A DNA stretch of 11,520 bases from CADCTM01 sp049671305 (lineage in GTDB: Bacteria > Cyanobacteriota > Cyanobacteriia > Cyanobacteriales > Coleofasciculaceae), in the NCBI GenBank assembly GCA_049671305.1, contig JBATUR010000095.1, forward strand, positions 1-11,520, written 5' to 3'. The translations under genes were made by a program, and so were the position numbers. The first letter of the stretch is position 1; each line of letters opens with the position of its first letter. The notes under the pieces were generated by a model. It had not been told where the DNA came from. It searched no databases and saw only the letters and a program-made list of their open reading frames with translations. Shown here piece after piece: positions 1 to 7,203 of the stretch.

Positions 1-1921
1 AAAGTTGCACAAGAGTATTAAGAAAATTCTCAAAATTAAACTCAGTAAGACAAAGTTCAGTTTTCTGAGATTCTATTTTAGAAAAATCTAAGATATCATC
101 GATTAAGGTTAGTAAATGTGTGCCACATTGATAAATAATATTTAGACTATTATGTTGCCTTTCTAGCAAGTTTTTGTCTTGTTTAAGAATTTGCGTATAG
201 CCAAGAATTCCATTTAGAGGAGTTCTAAGTTCATGACTAATACTAGTCATGAAATCACTTTTAGTACGGTTAGCTACATCTGCCGCTTGTTTAGCTTGTT
301 GAAGTTCTATCTCTGCTTGTTTATGTTCTGTAATATCACGAGAAACACCTAGTACTGAATCAATTGATTTCTCTTGATAGAACTCAGGAACTAGGCGAGT
401 TTGATACACTTTTAAGGCATTCGGTGTCATAAAATCAAACTCAATAACCTGTTCTTGCCCAGTTAAGAATACGGCTTGTAATGCCTCATCCCAAAAAGCA
501 CATTTGTCAGCAGGAAACCCTAAATCTTGATGGCGTTTACCAATAAACATTTCTGATAAAATTCCTGTAGCTTGTTGCATTGAAGGATTGACATATAAAA
601 AGCGAAGTTCTTTGTCATACCGAACAACAATATCAGGTGAATTTTCAACAAGTGCTCTAAATTGTTCTTCTCTGCGATGCAAAAATGCTTCAGATTTTTT
701 GATATTATTAATATCCTCCACCATACCCACGGCATACTGAGGATCACCGCTTGTAGTTCGCATTAGCGATATTGTTACCTTGACCCAAACCAAAGAACTA
801 TCTTTATGAATGTAGCGCTTTTCTTGTGAATAAGTTGAAATCTTACCTATTAATAATGAGTGCCATTGTTCAGTTTGATCTCGCTGCTCATCAGGATAAG
901 TAATATCAGTGTAGTTTAAATTTAAAAGTTCAGTTTGACTATATCCAACCAAATCACAAAATTTTTGGTTTACCTGTAAAAAATCTCCATTTAAGGAAGC
1001 AATTACTGTGCCGATAGCTCCTTGTTCAAACATGGAGCGAAATCGATTTTCACTGTCTTTTAAGGCGGCTTCGGCAAATTTATGCTCAGTAACATCTCGA
1101 ATCAAACCAACAATATTTTTTTTACCGTATGCATCTTTTAAAAGAGATTTCTTAGTTAGAATAATCCGAGTTTCACCTTGAGAGTTTGTAAAAGATTCTT
1201 CATTTTCGTGTTCGATACCTGTGTTTAATACAAGTGTATCTTTTCCCCAAAAAACATCTGCTTCTTCTTTAGGAAAAACATCATAGTCTGTCTTACCAAT
1301 CAAGTCTGTACGATCGATGCCAACAAAATCGCAACAAGTATTGTTTAAAACAATCCATTGATGATGTTCATTTTTTACGAAAACCGGATCGGGAATTGTA
1401 TCAATGATTTGAAACAAAAATGTTTGACTTTTTCGTAGAGTTTCTTCGCTTTCTTGCCGCTCTTTAATTTCCTGTTTGAGCCGCTCATTAATACAAGTTA
1501 ATTCTTGGTTGTACTGCATCACCATTTCATTTTGTTTGCGTTCGGTAATATCTCGCAAAATTGATAGATGGCGATGGGGCAAAAAATTGGCAGTGGCGGC
1601 AAATTCTAAGTTTTTTACCACACCATCACGCCTGAAAAGACAAAACTCTCCTTTAAGTTCTCCTTGTTCTAAAAAGCTACGCCATGCTAAAGAAAAGTCA
1701 AAATCTGGCTCACTAAAGTCAGAAATATTACATCCTAAAAGTTCTGTCAGTGGCAGCCCAAACAATTCACAAGCCGCTGGATTGGCATCAACGTACAATC
1801 CATCATCGTCAGCGATTAACATGGCATCAAGCGCTTTATCAAAAAAAGCCCGCCAATAGCGATCGCTATCGTAATAAGAATCCTGGTCATCGTTACCCAG
1901 GGCAAAATGATGACGATTCAT
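1..1921 (-). CDS. Multi-PAS sensor histidine kinase (3' part off the left edge)
   Basis: This is the N-terminal 640 codons of a two-component sensor kinase, read on the minus strand from an ATG at 1921-1919. No stop occurs before the window edge. Four PAS domains can be read at about residues 22-128, 165-275, 290-402 and 417-528; three close with RDITE/RDVTE-type motifs and the third with EDINN. A HisKA domain follows, with the H-box SHELRTPLNG and the phospho-acceptor His563, then the DDILDFSKIES segment. The ATPase domain and any receiver domain would lie outside the window. No transmembrane segment is visible, so the part seen looks cytosolic. PAS domains in such kinases usually sense ligands, redox state or light, but I see no Cys motif that would assign a chromophore or heme. 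A purine-rich SD-like GGAAAGGA lies 12 nt before the ATG. The family is certain; the signal is unknown. Confidence 0.93.
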   Translation of the reverse strand, partial: MNRHHFALGNDDQDSYYDSDRYWRAFFDKALDAMLIADDDGLYVDANPAACELFGLPLTELLGCNISDFSEPDFDFSLAWRSFLEQGELKGEFCLFRRDGVVKNLEFAATANFLPHRHLSILRDITERKQNEMVMQYNQELTCINERLKQEIKERQESEETLRKSQTFLFQIIDTIPDPVFVKNEHHQWIVLNNTCCDFVGIDRTDLIGKTDYDVFPKEEADVFWGKDTLVLNTGIEHENEESFTNSQGETRIILTKKSLLKDAYGKKNIVGLIRDVTEHKFAEAALKDSENRFRSMFEQGAIGTVIASLNGDFLQVNQKFCDLVGYSQTELLNLNYTDITYPDEQRDQTEQWHSLLIGKISTYSQEKRYIHKDSSLVWVKVTISLMRTTSGDPQYAVGMVEDINNIKKSEAFLHRREEQFRALVENSPDIVVRYDKELRFLYVNPSMQQATGILSEMFIGKRHQDLGFPADKCAFWDEALQAVFLTGQEQVIEFDFMTPNALKVYQTRLVPEFYQEKSIDSVLGVSRDITEHKQAEIELQQAKQAADVANRTKSDFMTSISHELRTPLNGILGYTQILKQDKNLLERQHNSLNIIYQCGTHLLTLIDDILDFSKIESQKTELCLTEFNFENFLNTLVQL

Positions 1922-1933
1922 TAGTTATACTAA

Positions 1934-1941
1934 TCCTTTCC
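1934..1941 (-). promoter_or_regulatory. Shine-Dalgarno-like site of the PAS kinase gene
   Basis: On the minus strand GGAAAGGA lies 12 nt before the ATG at 1921. The spacing is a little long, but it is the only purine-rich block near the start and supports that start. The AT-rich DNA between here and about 2077 is the kinase leader. I found no convincing -35/-10 pair for it. Confidence 0.4.
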
Positions 1942-2077
1942 TAACTTTTACCTTTTTGAGAAACTAAAACCTCATCGAAAGGGGCAGAAAAATAAATTAA
2001 GTTTTTTCTTTTCATTCTAATTGAATTTATTGCTGATTATGTTTTTTTAAACCAAGAAGCAAATCAATTAAAATCGT

Positions 2078-2106
2078 TGAACCTTTAGCGGAAAAGCTGG
2101 GTCTAA
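2078..2106 (+). promoter_or_regulatory. Candidate ECF-sigma-type promoter
   Basis: TGAACCT at 2078-2084 is followed 16 nt later by GTCTAA at 2101-2106. ECF/RpoE-like promoters have an AAC-containing -35 (GGAACTT-like) and a GTC(T/A)AA-like -10 separated by about 15-16 nt. The -10 is a full match and the -35 keeps the AAC core. It lies about 40 nt before the GTG of the ECF sigma remnant, which fits the usual self-activation of ECF sigma operons. This is a motif match only; AT-rich DNA can produce such matches by chance. Confidence 0.45.
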
Positions 2107-2130
2107 ACACCACAAGCATAACAAACCGAT

Positions 2131-2136
2131 GAGGAG
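2131..2136 (+). promoter_or_regulatory. Shine-Dalgarno deciding the GTG start of the sigma remnant
   Basis: GAGGAG (continuing GAGGAGAA) ends 9 nt before GTG at 2146. It is one of the strongest SD matches in the window and supports GTG as the original initiation codon of the ECF sigma gene. The Spy-like ATG at 2252 has no SD of its own. Confidence 0.6.
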
Positions 2137-2145
2137 AATCTATAG

Positions 2146-2253
2146 GTGACCGTCATACCAGCTAGGGCGAATCAGCCATATCTCGACAGCGAGTTGGTGC
2201 AGCAATGCCAACAAGGCAACTCGCAAAGTTTTCGTCAATTGTAGCGACGCTAT
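2146..2253 (+). pseudogene. Truncated ECF (group 4) sigma-70 factor remnant
   Basis: From GTG at 2146 the frame reads 32 residues, then TAG at 2242-2244, then three more codons (RRY). The piece SELVQQCQQGNSQSFRQL followed by stop-RRY matches the start of sigma region 2 in ECF factors, which typically read ELV..CQ.GN..AF..LYRRY; the TAG sits at the expected Tyr. After RRY the sigma similarity ends abruptly and the DNA becomes the signal-peptide region of a Spy-like gene. The ATG at 2252 overlaps the Tyr codon TAT. The rest of sigma region 2, all of region 4 and any anti-sigma gene are absent. A large internal deletion plus a nonsense mutation would explain this. Promoter and SD upstream look intact, so a short peptide could still be made. 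The ECF assignment rests on a short stretch but the match is specific. Confidence 0.7.
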
Positions 2254-2723
2254 GTTTTTACGCCATGCTTCAATTTTATCAATTCCTTTAATTATCTTAA
2301 TAGGAGCAATAGCCATAGCTAAACCAAATCCTTTATTTTCTCAAAGCTTTGCACAAAATTCTGCCTCTCCACAGCTAAGGCAGAATCAGCCGAAATTAAT
2401 GGATCAACTTAATCTTAACCCTAAGCAAAAACAAAAACTAAAAGTAATATAAGGATAAGATTTCTCAAAACAAACAAGCTGTAGGTCAAGCAAACAAAGA
2501 ATTACGTGATCTTATGGCAAGTACTGCTACTGCTGAACAAATTCGTACCAAACGCGACCAAGTTCTAGGATTACGTCAAGACTTGGAAAAACTAACATTT
2601 GAAAGTATGCTAGCAACACGAGAAGTTTTGGCACTAAAACAACGCTTACAATTTGCCCAATTGATGGAACGTCACCAAAATTCTCGTAAGCAAAGAAATA
2701 AGCTAGTAGGAACTCAAAATTGA
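2252..2723 (+). pseudogene. Frameshifted Spy/CpxP-like periplasmic protein
   Basis: Two frames together give one protein. The first part (2252-2452) starts MFLRHAS, has a hydrophobic signal peptide ending near AIAIA, then LNLNPKQKQKL, and stops at TAA 2450-2452. The second part resumes in another frame from about 2451 (YKDKIS) through KELRDLMAS, EQIRTKRDQV and FESMLATREVL to TGA 2721-2723. The order (signal peptide, LxLxxxQ helix, charged helices, second Q-rich repeat RLQFAQLMERH) is that of the Spy/CpxP (LTXXQ) family of periplasmic chaperones and metal- or envelope-stress proteins. At the break the expected K-L-x-x-I-x-x-x-Y-K-D run is shortened, consistent with a deletion of 2, 5 or 8 nt. 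An internal ATG at 2514 lies mid-helix and is not a natural start. Without the first part the product would not be exported. A sequencing error is possible. Confidence 0.7.
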
Positions 2724-3349
2724 ACTTTATTTACTTACATGGTTTTGCATCTTGCCCAGAGTCAGCTAAAGCAATTTATTTGGTTGATAAATTGTCAACT
2801 CTTGGAATTTCTCTGCAAGTTCCTAATCTTAATCAAGATGACTTTTCGCACTTGACAATAACGCGACAGATTGAGCAAGTTATGGAACTGTTTGAGTCTA
2901 CTACCGCCCCTATTACCTTAATTGGTTCAAGTTTAGGTGGTTTAACAGCAGCTTGGTTAGGACAAAAAAACCTACAAGTTCAAAAGCTTATTTTACTTGC
3001 ACCTGCTTTTGGATTTCTTGATCATTGGTTGCCAAAACTAGGAGATGTCCAGCTTCAGGAGTGGCAACAATCAGGTTCTATCCCGGTTTATCATTACTGC
3101 GAAAGACGAACCATTCCTCTGCATTATCAGTTTGTTGAAGATGCTCGTCAGTATCAAGAAATACAGTTGTTACGTCCAATTCCAACTTTAATTATACATG
3201 GACAACATGATCAAGTAATACCAATAAAAGCGAGTCAAAATTATGTAAATGTACGTTCTTGGGCAAAATTAATTGAATTAGATAGTGATCATGCTTTAAT
3301 AGATGCCATGCCGATAATTTGGTCAGAAATGTTATCATTCTGTTTATAA
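2720..3349 (+). CDS. YqiA/YcfP-type alpha/beta hydrolase (esterase-like)
   Basis: This 209-residue protein has a compact alpha/beta-hydrolase fold. It opens with MNFIYLHGFASCPESAK, the first strand and HGF oxyanion loop of the YqiA/YcfP (UPF0227) group. The nucleophile elbow is GSSLGG with Ser71. The acid is probably Asp164 in HGQHDQVIP, and the catalytic His is His191 in DSDHALID. The triad is complete, so it should be active, probably on small esters or thioesters; the substrate is not known. There is no signal peptide or membrane segment, so it is cytosolic. The start is TTG at 2720, overlapping the TGA of the Spy-like pseudogene (TTGA). No ATG or GTG is better placed, and family members begin just before the IYLHGF strand. 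Translational coupling to the broken upstream gene is possible but is inference. Confidence 0.85.
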   Translation: MNFIYLHGFASCPESAKAIYLVDKLSTLGISLQVPNLNQDDFSHLTITRQIEQVMELFESTTAPITLIGSSLGGLTAAWLGQKNLQVQKLILLAPAFGFLDHWLPKLGDVQLQEWQQSGSIPVYHYCERRTIPLHYQFVEDARQYQEIQLLRPIPTLIIHGQHDQVIPIKASQNYVNVRSWAKLIELDSDHALIDAMPIIWSEMLSFCL

Positions 3350-3420
3350 GTTTGGTTAGTAATCTTTAACCGTAGATACAATTGACATGAGTAATTTTAA
3401 TTTTAAAGAGAGACAAGCTA

Positions 3421-4029
3421 ATGATTAAATCAACGACAACAAATGCACTTAAAGAATGGGCAGTTGCAGTTGAGGCTTTGCAACAAGGTAAGACAATTAT
3501 GCTGCTTCGTAAAGGTGGCATTAAAGAAGAAAGCAATCGCTTTCAAGTTACTTATAATCAAGTTTTACTTTATCCCACTTATGAACATCAACAGCCTCAT
3601 TTACTAAAAACTGAATATGCTAATCAAGTAAAGCCAGTAACTTCTGGTTGGCGTCCCGAAACTATTCTTATTAATGGTTGGGCAAAAATTACTGATATTT
3701 TGCAAGTAAGTGAACAATCAACAGTTAATGCACTGCTACCTTATCATATTTGGAATGAGCAATTCGCTGCCGAACGTTTCAACTGGAAACCACGCCAGCC
3801 TTTATATGTTTTATTATTGCGAGTTTACCAACTACTTGAGCCGATGCAGATTTCTTATCAACAAGAATATGGTGGATGTCGTTCTTGGATTAATTTAATT
3901 GAACCTATCTCAATTCAAGGCGCACTACCTATCTTAACGGATATAGAGTATAGTATGCAAGTAAAAGAAATTAAACAAATTATCAATGATTCTCCATCAT
4001 ATTTAGAGAGTGCCAAAAGTGATACCTAA
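3421..4029 (+). CDS. DUF1802 family protein
   Basis: The 202-residue product matches the DUF1802 family common in cyanobacteria. The N-terminus has ALKEWAVAVEALQQGKTIML followed by LRKGGI, and then FQV...LLYPTYEHQ. The C-terminal half carries RQPLYVLLLRVYQL and a YGGCRSWI motif. No biochemical function is established for the family, and I see no catalytic motif, signal peptide or membrane segment. The start ATG is preceded by a purine-rich AAAGAGAGA about 8 nt upstream, which supports it. The 71-bp gap after the hydrolase gene contains a lone TTGACA (3382-3387) without a good -10, so it may share the upstream transcript. Its last 27 nt overlap the 3' end of the convergent Rieske oxygenase gene. 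Confidence 0.82.
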   Translation: MIKSTTTNALKEWAVAVEALQQGKTIMLLRKGGIKEESNRFQVTYNQVLLYPTYEHQQPHLLKTEYANQVKPVTSGWRPETILINGWAKITDILQVSEQSTVNALLPYHIWNEQFAAERFNWKPRQPLYVLLLRVYQLLEPMQISYQQEYGGCRSWINLIEPISIQGALPILTDIEYSMQVKEIKQIINDSPSYLESAKSDT

Positions 4030-4971
4030 TTGTTTTAGCCACTTACGATAAGCGATCGCACCTTTATCGCATGGTAAATGATATTCTGCCTGCAAATCTA
4101 AAGGTAAACGTTTAGGGCGTTGTGACTCGACAATAGGCAAATCTTGAGTAACTATTTGATCTTGAAAAGCTCGTTGTTCTGCTTCTGAAACATCACAATC
4201 ATAATTTCTTGCCATCCACATCCAGGCAATACATTCTTCTTCTTCAACAGGCGTTACAGTAAAAAAAATTGTTAGGCAACCGCTTGGTGTATCTTTAGAA
4301 AAGTAGGCTGTTAAAGGTCTAAGTATACGGTAATTATAAGCAACTAAACCGGCTTGTCCTGTACCATCAGGATTAGGTTGCCATACACTAACCTTATAAA
4401 AACTAATGCCATCAGCTCCAATTTCTACTTCATATTCATCAACAGTTGGATTAATAGGATCACCTAGTAAATCGGCATGAACAAACGGAAAATGAGCAAC
4501 ATCCAAAAAATTTTCGACTAAACGAAAAGCACTAGAATTACAATGATAAGGACCACAGAAAACTGGACGATAACTTGGTTTGTGCCATTCCCCAAAATCA
4601 GGAATACTTTGCACAGGATTACCTAATGATACCCACACTAAGCCGTAATAATCTTGAGCCACATAAGTGTGGAGATAAGTGCGTGTTGACGGTACTAAAT
4701 TTGGAGCAACAGGAATTTGTATACACTTTCCTTGCTGATTGAATTTTAGCCCGTGATAAGGACAAACTAAAGAACCATCTTCTACTCTTCCTAATGACAA
4801 TCTTGCACCTCGGTGAGGGCATAAATCAAGACAAACTGTAATTTGGTTCTGATAGCGCCACAAGACTAAATCCTCGCCCAATAAGCGTTTTGATTTAACT
4901 CTTCCTTCTTTTAAATCTTGTGAAAGCATCAGAGGATGCCAGTCGTTGACCAAAACTGAGTTACTCACCAT
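4003..4971 (-). CDS. Rieske non-heme iron oxygenase, alpha subunit
   Basis: This 322-residue protein has the two-domain layout of single-component-type ring-hydroxylating or demethylating oxygenases (VanA-like). The Rieske [2Fe-2S] ligands are Cys51 and His53 (CPHRG) and Cys70 and His73 (CPYHG). The mononuclear iron site is in NFLDVAHFPFVH, with His160 and His165, Asp157 as the electron bridge, and a probable third ligand Asp277 in TQDLPIVESQ. All key residues are present, so it should be active with a ferredoxin or reductase partner, which is not encoded here. The length is close to the VanA type and shorter than Lls1/pheophorbide oxygenases, which also carry a C-terminal membrane anchor not seen here. 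The substrate cannot be read from the sequence. It is divergent from the acylase gene and overlaps the DUF1802 gene at the 3' end by 27 nt. Confidence 0.9.
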   Translation of the reverse strand: MVSNSVLVNDWHPLMLSQDLKEGRVKSKRLLGEDLVLWRYQNQITVCLDLCPHRGARLSLGRVEDGSLVCPYHGLKFNQQGKCIQIPVAPNLVPSTRTYLHTYVAQDYYGLVWVSLGNPVQSIPDFGEWHKPSYRPVFCGPYHCNSSAFRLVENFLDVAHFPFVHADLLGDPINPTVDEYEVEIGADGISFYKVSVWQPNPDGTGQAGLVAYNYRILRPLTAYFSKDTPSGCLTIFFTVTPVEEEECIAWMWMARNYDCDVSEAEQRAFQDQIVTQDLPIVESQRPKRLPLDLQAEYHLPCDKGAIAYRKWLKQLGITFGTL

Positions 4972-5101
4972 TCAAGGTCAAAACATTTGATAAAATTCCT
5001 AATAAGAAACTTTTAACATTAATATCAGCTCAATAACTCCGTAATTATACGGATTATATAGTCAAGTTTTCTTAAAAATAGCTAGTATAATTTTTTCTCA
5101 A
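4972..5101. promoter_or_regulatory. Divergent promoter region, Rieske oxygenase / acylase
   Basis: This 130-bp AT-rich gap must drive both divergent genes. On the plus strand a perfect TATAAT (5086-5091) sits only 10 nt before the acylase ATG, which would give an almost leaderless message; no good -35 precedes it and no SD is seen. On the minus strand TATAAT boxes occur at 5058-5053 and 5049-5044, and TTGACT at 5065-5060 lies 10 nt from the latter, too close for a standard -35. The -10 elements are visible, but the true promoters are not resolved. Confidence 0.4.
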
Positions 5102-7192
5102 ATGCTAAATCGTGTTAACCAACGCTTATCCTGGGTGCTTTTACTGCTAGGCTTCATTTTTGCAGTTTGCTTAAGCTTTTATATACCCGAATCAGGTTTA
5201 GCACAAACCGAAATACTTTGGGATAGCTGGGGTGTACCCCATATTTATGGAAAGGACGCTACGGGGATATTTCAAGCCTTTGGTTGGGCACAAATGCAAA
5301 GTCATGGTGACTTAATTTTACGGCTTTATGGACAAGCCAGAGGGCGAGCTGCTGAGTATTTTGGAGAAACCTATCTAAATTCTGACCGCTATGTTAGAAC
5401 AATGGGCATTCCCTCTCGTGCCCAAGTTTGGTATGAACAACAAAGCCCAAAAATGCGCGGATTTCTTGATGCCTTTGCTGCCGGAATTAATAATTATGCA
5501 AAAGAGCATCCAGACAAAATTAATAATGAAGTAAAAGCTGTTTTACCTGTTAATAGTATTGATATTTTGGCTCATGTACAACGAGTAATTCATTTTACTT
5601 TTGTAGTAAATCAAGATGATTTGAAATCAGGACTTAATAATCAAAGTACGCCAGGATCAAATGCTTGGGCAATTGCACCTGCTCATTCTACCAGTGGCAA
5701 AGCCATGTTACTGGCAAACCCCCATTTACCTTGGTCAGACTCGTATCTTTGGTACGAAGCCCAATTAACCGCCCCAGGCATTGATGCTTATGGTGCAGCG
5801 CTGGTAGGAATGCCAGTATTAGCGATCGCTTTTAACAATAACTTAGGCTGGACTTTAACTGTTAATACTCATCAAGGTTGGAATAAATATGAACTAAAAC
5901 TTACCGATAATGGTTATATCTTTGATGGCAAAGTTAAAGCCTTTACCACCGAAACCCAAACTATAAAAATCAAGCAAAAAGATGGCAGTTTCCGAACAGA
6001 ATCTATAATAATCCAACAATCAATACATGGTCCAATTATCGCTAAAAATAAGCAACAAAAAGCGATCGCTTTACGTGTTGTCGGGCTAGATCAACCCCAA
6101 ATGCTGCAACAGTTTTGGGACATGGCAGCGGCAACTAAATTAAGCGAATTTGAAGCAGCAATCAAACGCTTACAACTGCCTATGTTTAACCTCATCTACG
6201 CCGACCGTAACGACCATATTTTATACTTATTTAATGCCCAAGTTCCTATCCATTCCCAAGGCAATTGGAACTATTGGCAAGGCAGTATTCCTGGTGATAC
6301 TTCGGCAACCTTATGGACAAAAACCCACCCCTACCGTGACTTACCTCGCGTCCTCGATCCCCCTAGCGGTTGGTTACAAAATGCCAATGACCCACCCTGG
6401 ACAACAGCATTTCCCCAACTTCTTAATTCTAATAATTATCCCTTATATATAGCACCACACTCGATGAGTTTTCGGGCGCAACGTTCAGTCCGGATGCTAT
6501 TAGAAAAGCCTAAAATTAGCTTTGAAGAAATGATTGCTAATAAGTTCTCTTCACGACTAGAGATAGCTGACCGAATTTTGGATGATTTAATTGCCGCCGC
6601 CCGCCAAAATGGTAATGAAATTGGGCTTCAAGCTGCTAATGTTTTATCAAAATGGGATCGTCAAGCAGAAGCTAATAGTAAAGGCGCGGTGCTTTTTGCT
6701 ATGTGGGTAAAATCAATGCCGTCAACTCAACTATTTGCTACACCTTGGCAGGAAAACTCACCACTTAATACACCTAAAGGTTTAGCTGATACTATTAAAG
6801 CTGTACAGGTTTTAGAAGCAGCAGCAACAACGGTTAAATTACTTTATGGAACTCTCGATGTCCCTTGGGGACAGGTAGCAAGGCTACGTTATGGACAGCA
6901 AGATTTGCCAGTTAGTGGTGGACCTGGACTATTAGGAATTTTCCGAGTTATTGATTTAATTCCAAGCAAAGATGCCAAGTTTCAACAAGTTGCTGGAGAT
7001 AGTTATATTGCCGCTATTGAGTTTTCTAATCCCCTCAAAGCACAAGTATTAATGACTTATGGTAATGCCACTCAACCAGGGTCACCCCATATTGGAGATC
7101 AATTACCATTGTATACTCGTAATCAGTTACGGCAGGCTTGGCGTACACGTCAGGAAATTGAAGCTCATTTGGAATCAAGAAAGGTCTTTTAG
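5102..7192 (+). CDS. Penicillin acylase family Ntn hydrolase (AHL-acylase-like), exported
   Basis: The 696-residue precursor belongs to the penicillin/acyl-homoserine-lactone acylase family (peptidase S45). A signal peptide (hydrophobic residues about 11-27, probable cleavage near SGLAQ, residues 31-35) predicts export to the periplasm. The alpha-chain has the family opening EILWDSWGVPHIYG at about residues 37-50. Autoproteolysis should occur before Ser186 in TPGSNAWAI, freeing it as the N-terminal nucleophile of the beta-chain. NPHLPW (206-211) and a probable oxyanion Asn429 in QNANDPPW are also present. Family members deacylate N-acyl amides such as AHL signals or beta-lactams; a cyanobacterial AHL acylase (AiiC of Anabaena) is known, but the substrate here is inferred only. 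ATG 5102 is the only start that gives the full signal peptide; no SD is visible. The M28-like gene follows after 11 bp, suggesting one operon. Confidence 0.9.
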   Translation: MLNRVNQRLSWVLLLLGFIFAVCLSFYIPESGLAQTEILWDSWGVPHIYGKDATGIFQAFGWAQMQSHGDLILRLYGQARGRAAEYFGETYLNSDRYVRTMGIPSRAQVWYEQQSPKMRGFLDAFAAGINNYAKEHPDKINNEVKAVLPVNSIDILAHVQRVIHFTFVVNQDDLKSGLNNQSTPGSNAWAIAPAHSTSGKAMLLANPHLPWSDSYLWYEAQLTAPGIDAYGAALVGMPVLAIAFNNNLGWTLTVNTHQGWNKYELKLTDNGYIFDGKVKAFTTETQTIKIKQKDGSFRTESIIIQQSIHGPIIAKNKQQKAIALRVVGLDQPQMLQQFWDMAAATKLSEFEAAIKRLQLPMFNLIYADRNDHILYLFNAQVPIHSQGNWNYWQGSIPGDTSATLWTKTHPYRDLPRVLDPPSGWLQNANDPPWTTAFPQLLNSNNYPLYIAPHSMSFRAQRSVRMLLEKPKISFEEMIANKFSSRLEIADRILDDLIAAARQNGNEIGLQAANVLSKWDRQAEANSKGAVLFAMWVKSMPSTQLFATPWQENSPLNTPKGLADTIKAVQVLEAAATTVKLLYGTLDVPWGQVARLRYGQQDLPVSGGPGLLGIFRVIDLIPSKDAKFQQVAGDSYIAAIEFSNPLKAQVLMTYGNATQPGSPHIGDQLPLYTRNQLRQAWRTRQEIEAHLESRKVF

Positions 7193-7203
7193 TAATAGAT
7201 AAA

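Noticed and set aside
1476..1859. Plus-strand open frame of 127 codons (and an overlapping one at 1750-1944)
   Set aside because: Both lie opposite the PAS sensor kinase, whose minus-strand frame gives clear PAS motifs; these frames give low-complexity Ser/Lys-rich text with no family resemblance.
2077..2106. Housekeeping sigma-70 promoter reading (TTGAAC at 2077 with a -10 near 2100)
   Set aside because: No TATAAT-like hexamer lies at 16-18 bp; the same bases fit an ECF-type promoter better.
2514..2723. Independent small gene starting at ATG 2514
   Set aside because: The ATG is the Met within RDLMAS of a Spy-like helix; in-frame family sequence continues upstream of it (YKDKIS...KELRDL), so this is the back half of a frameshifted gene.
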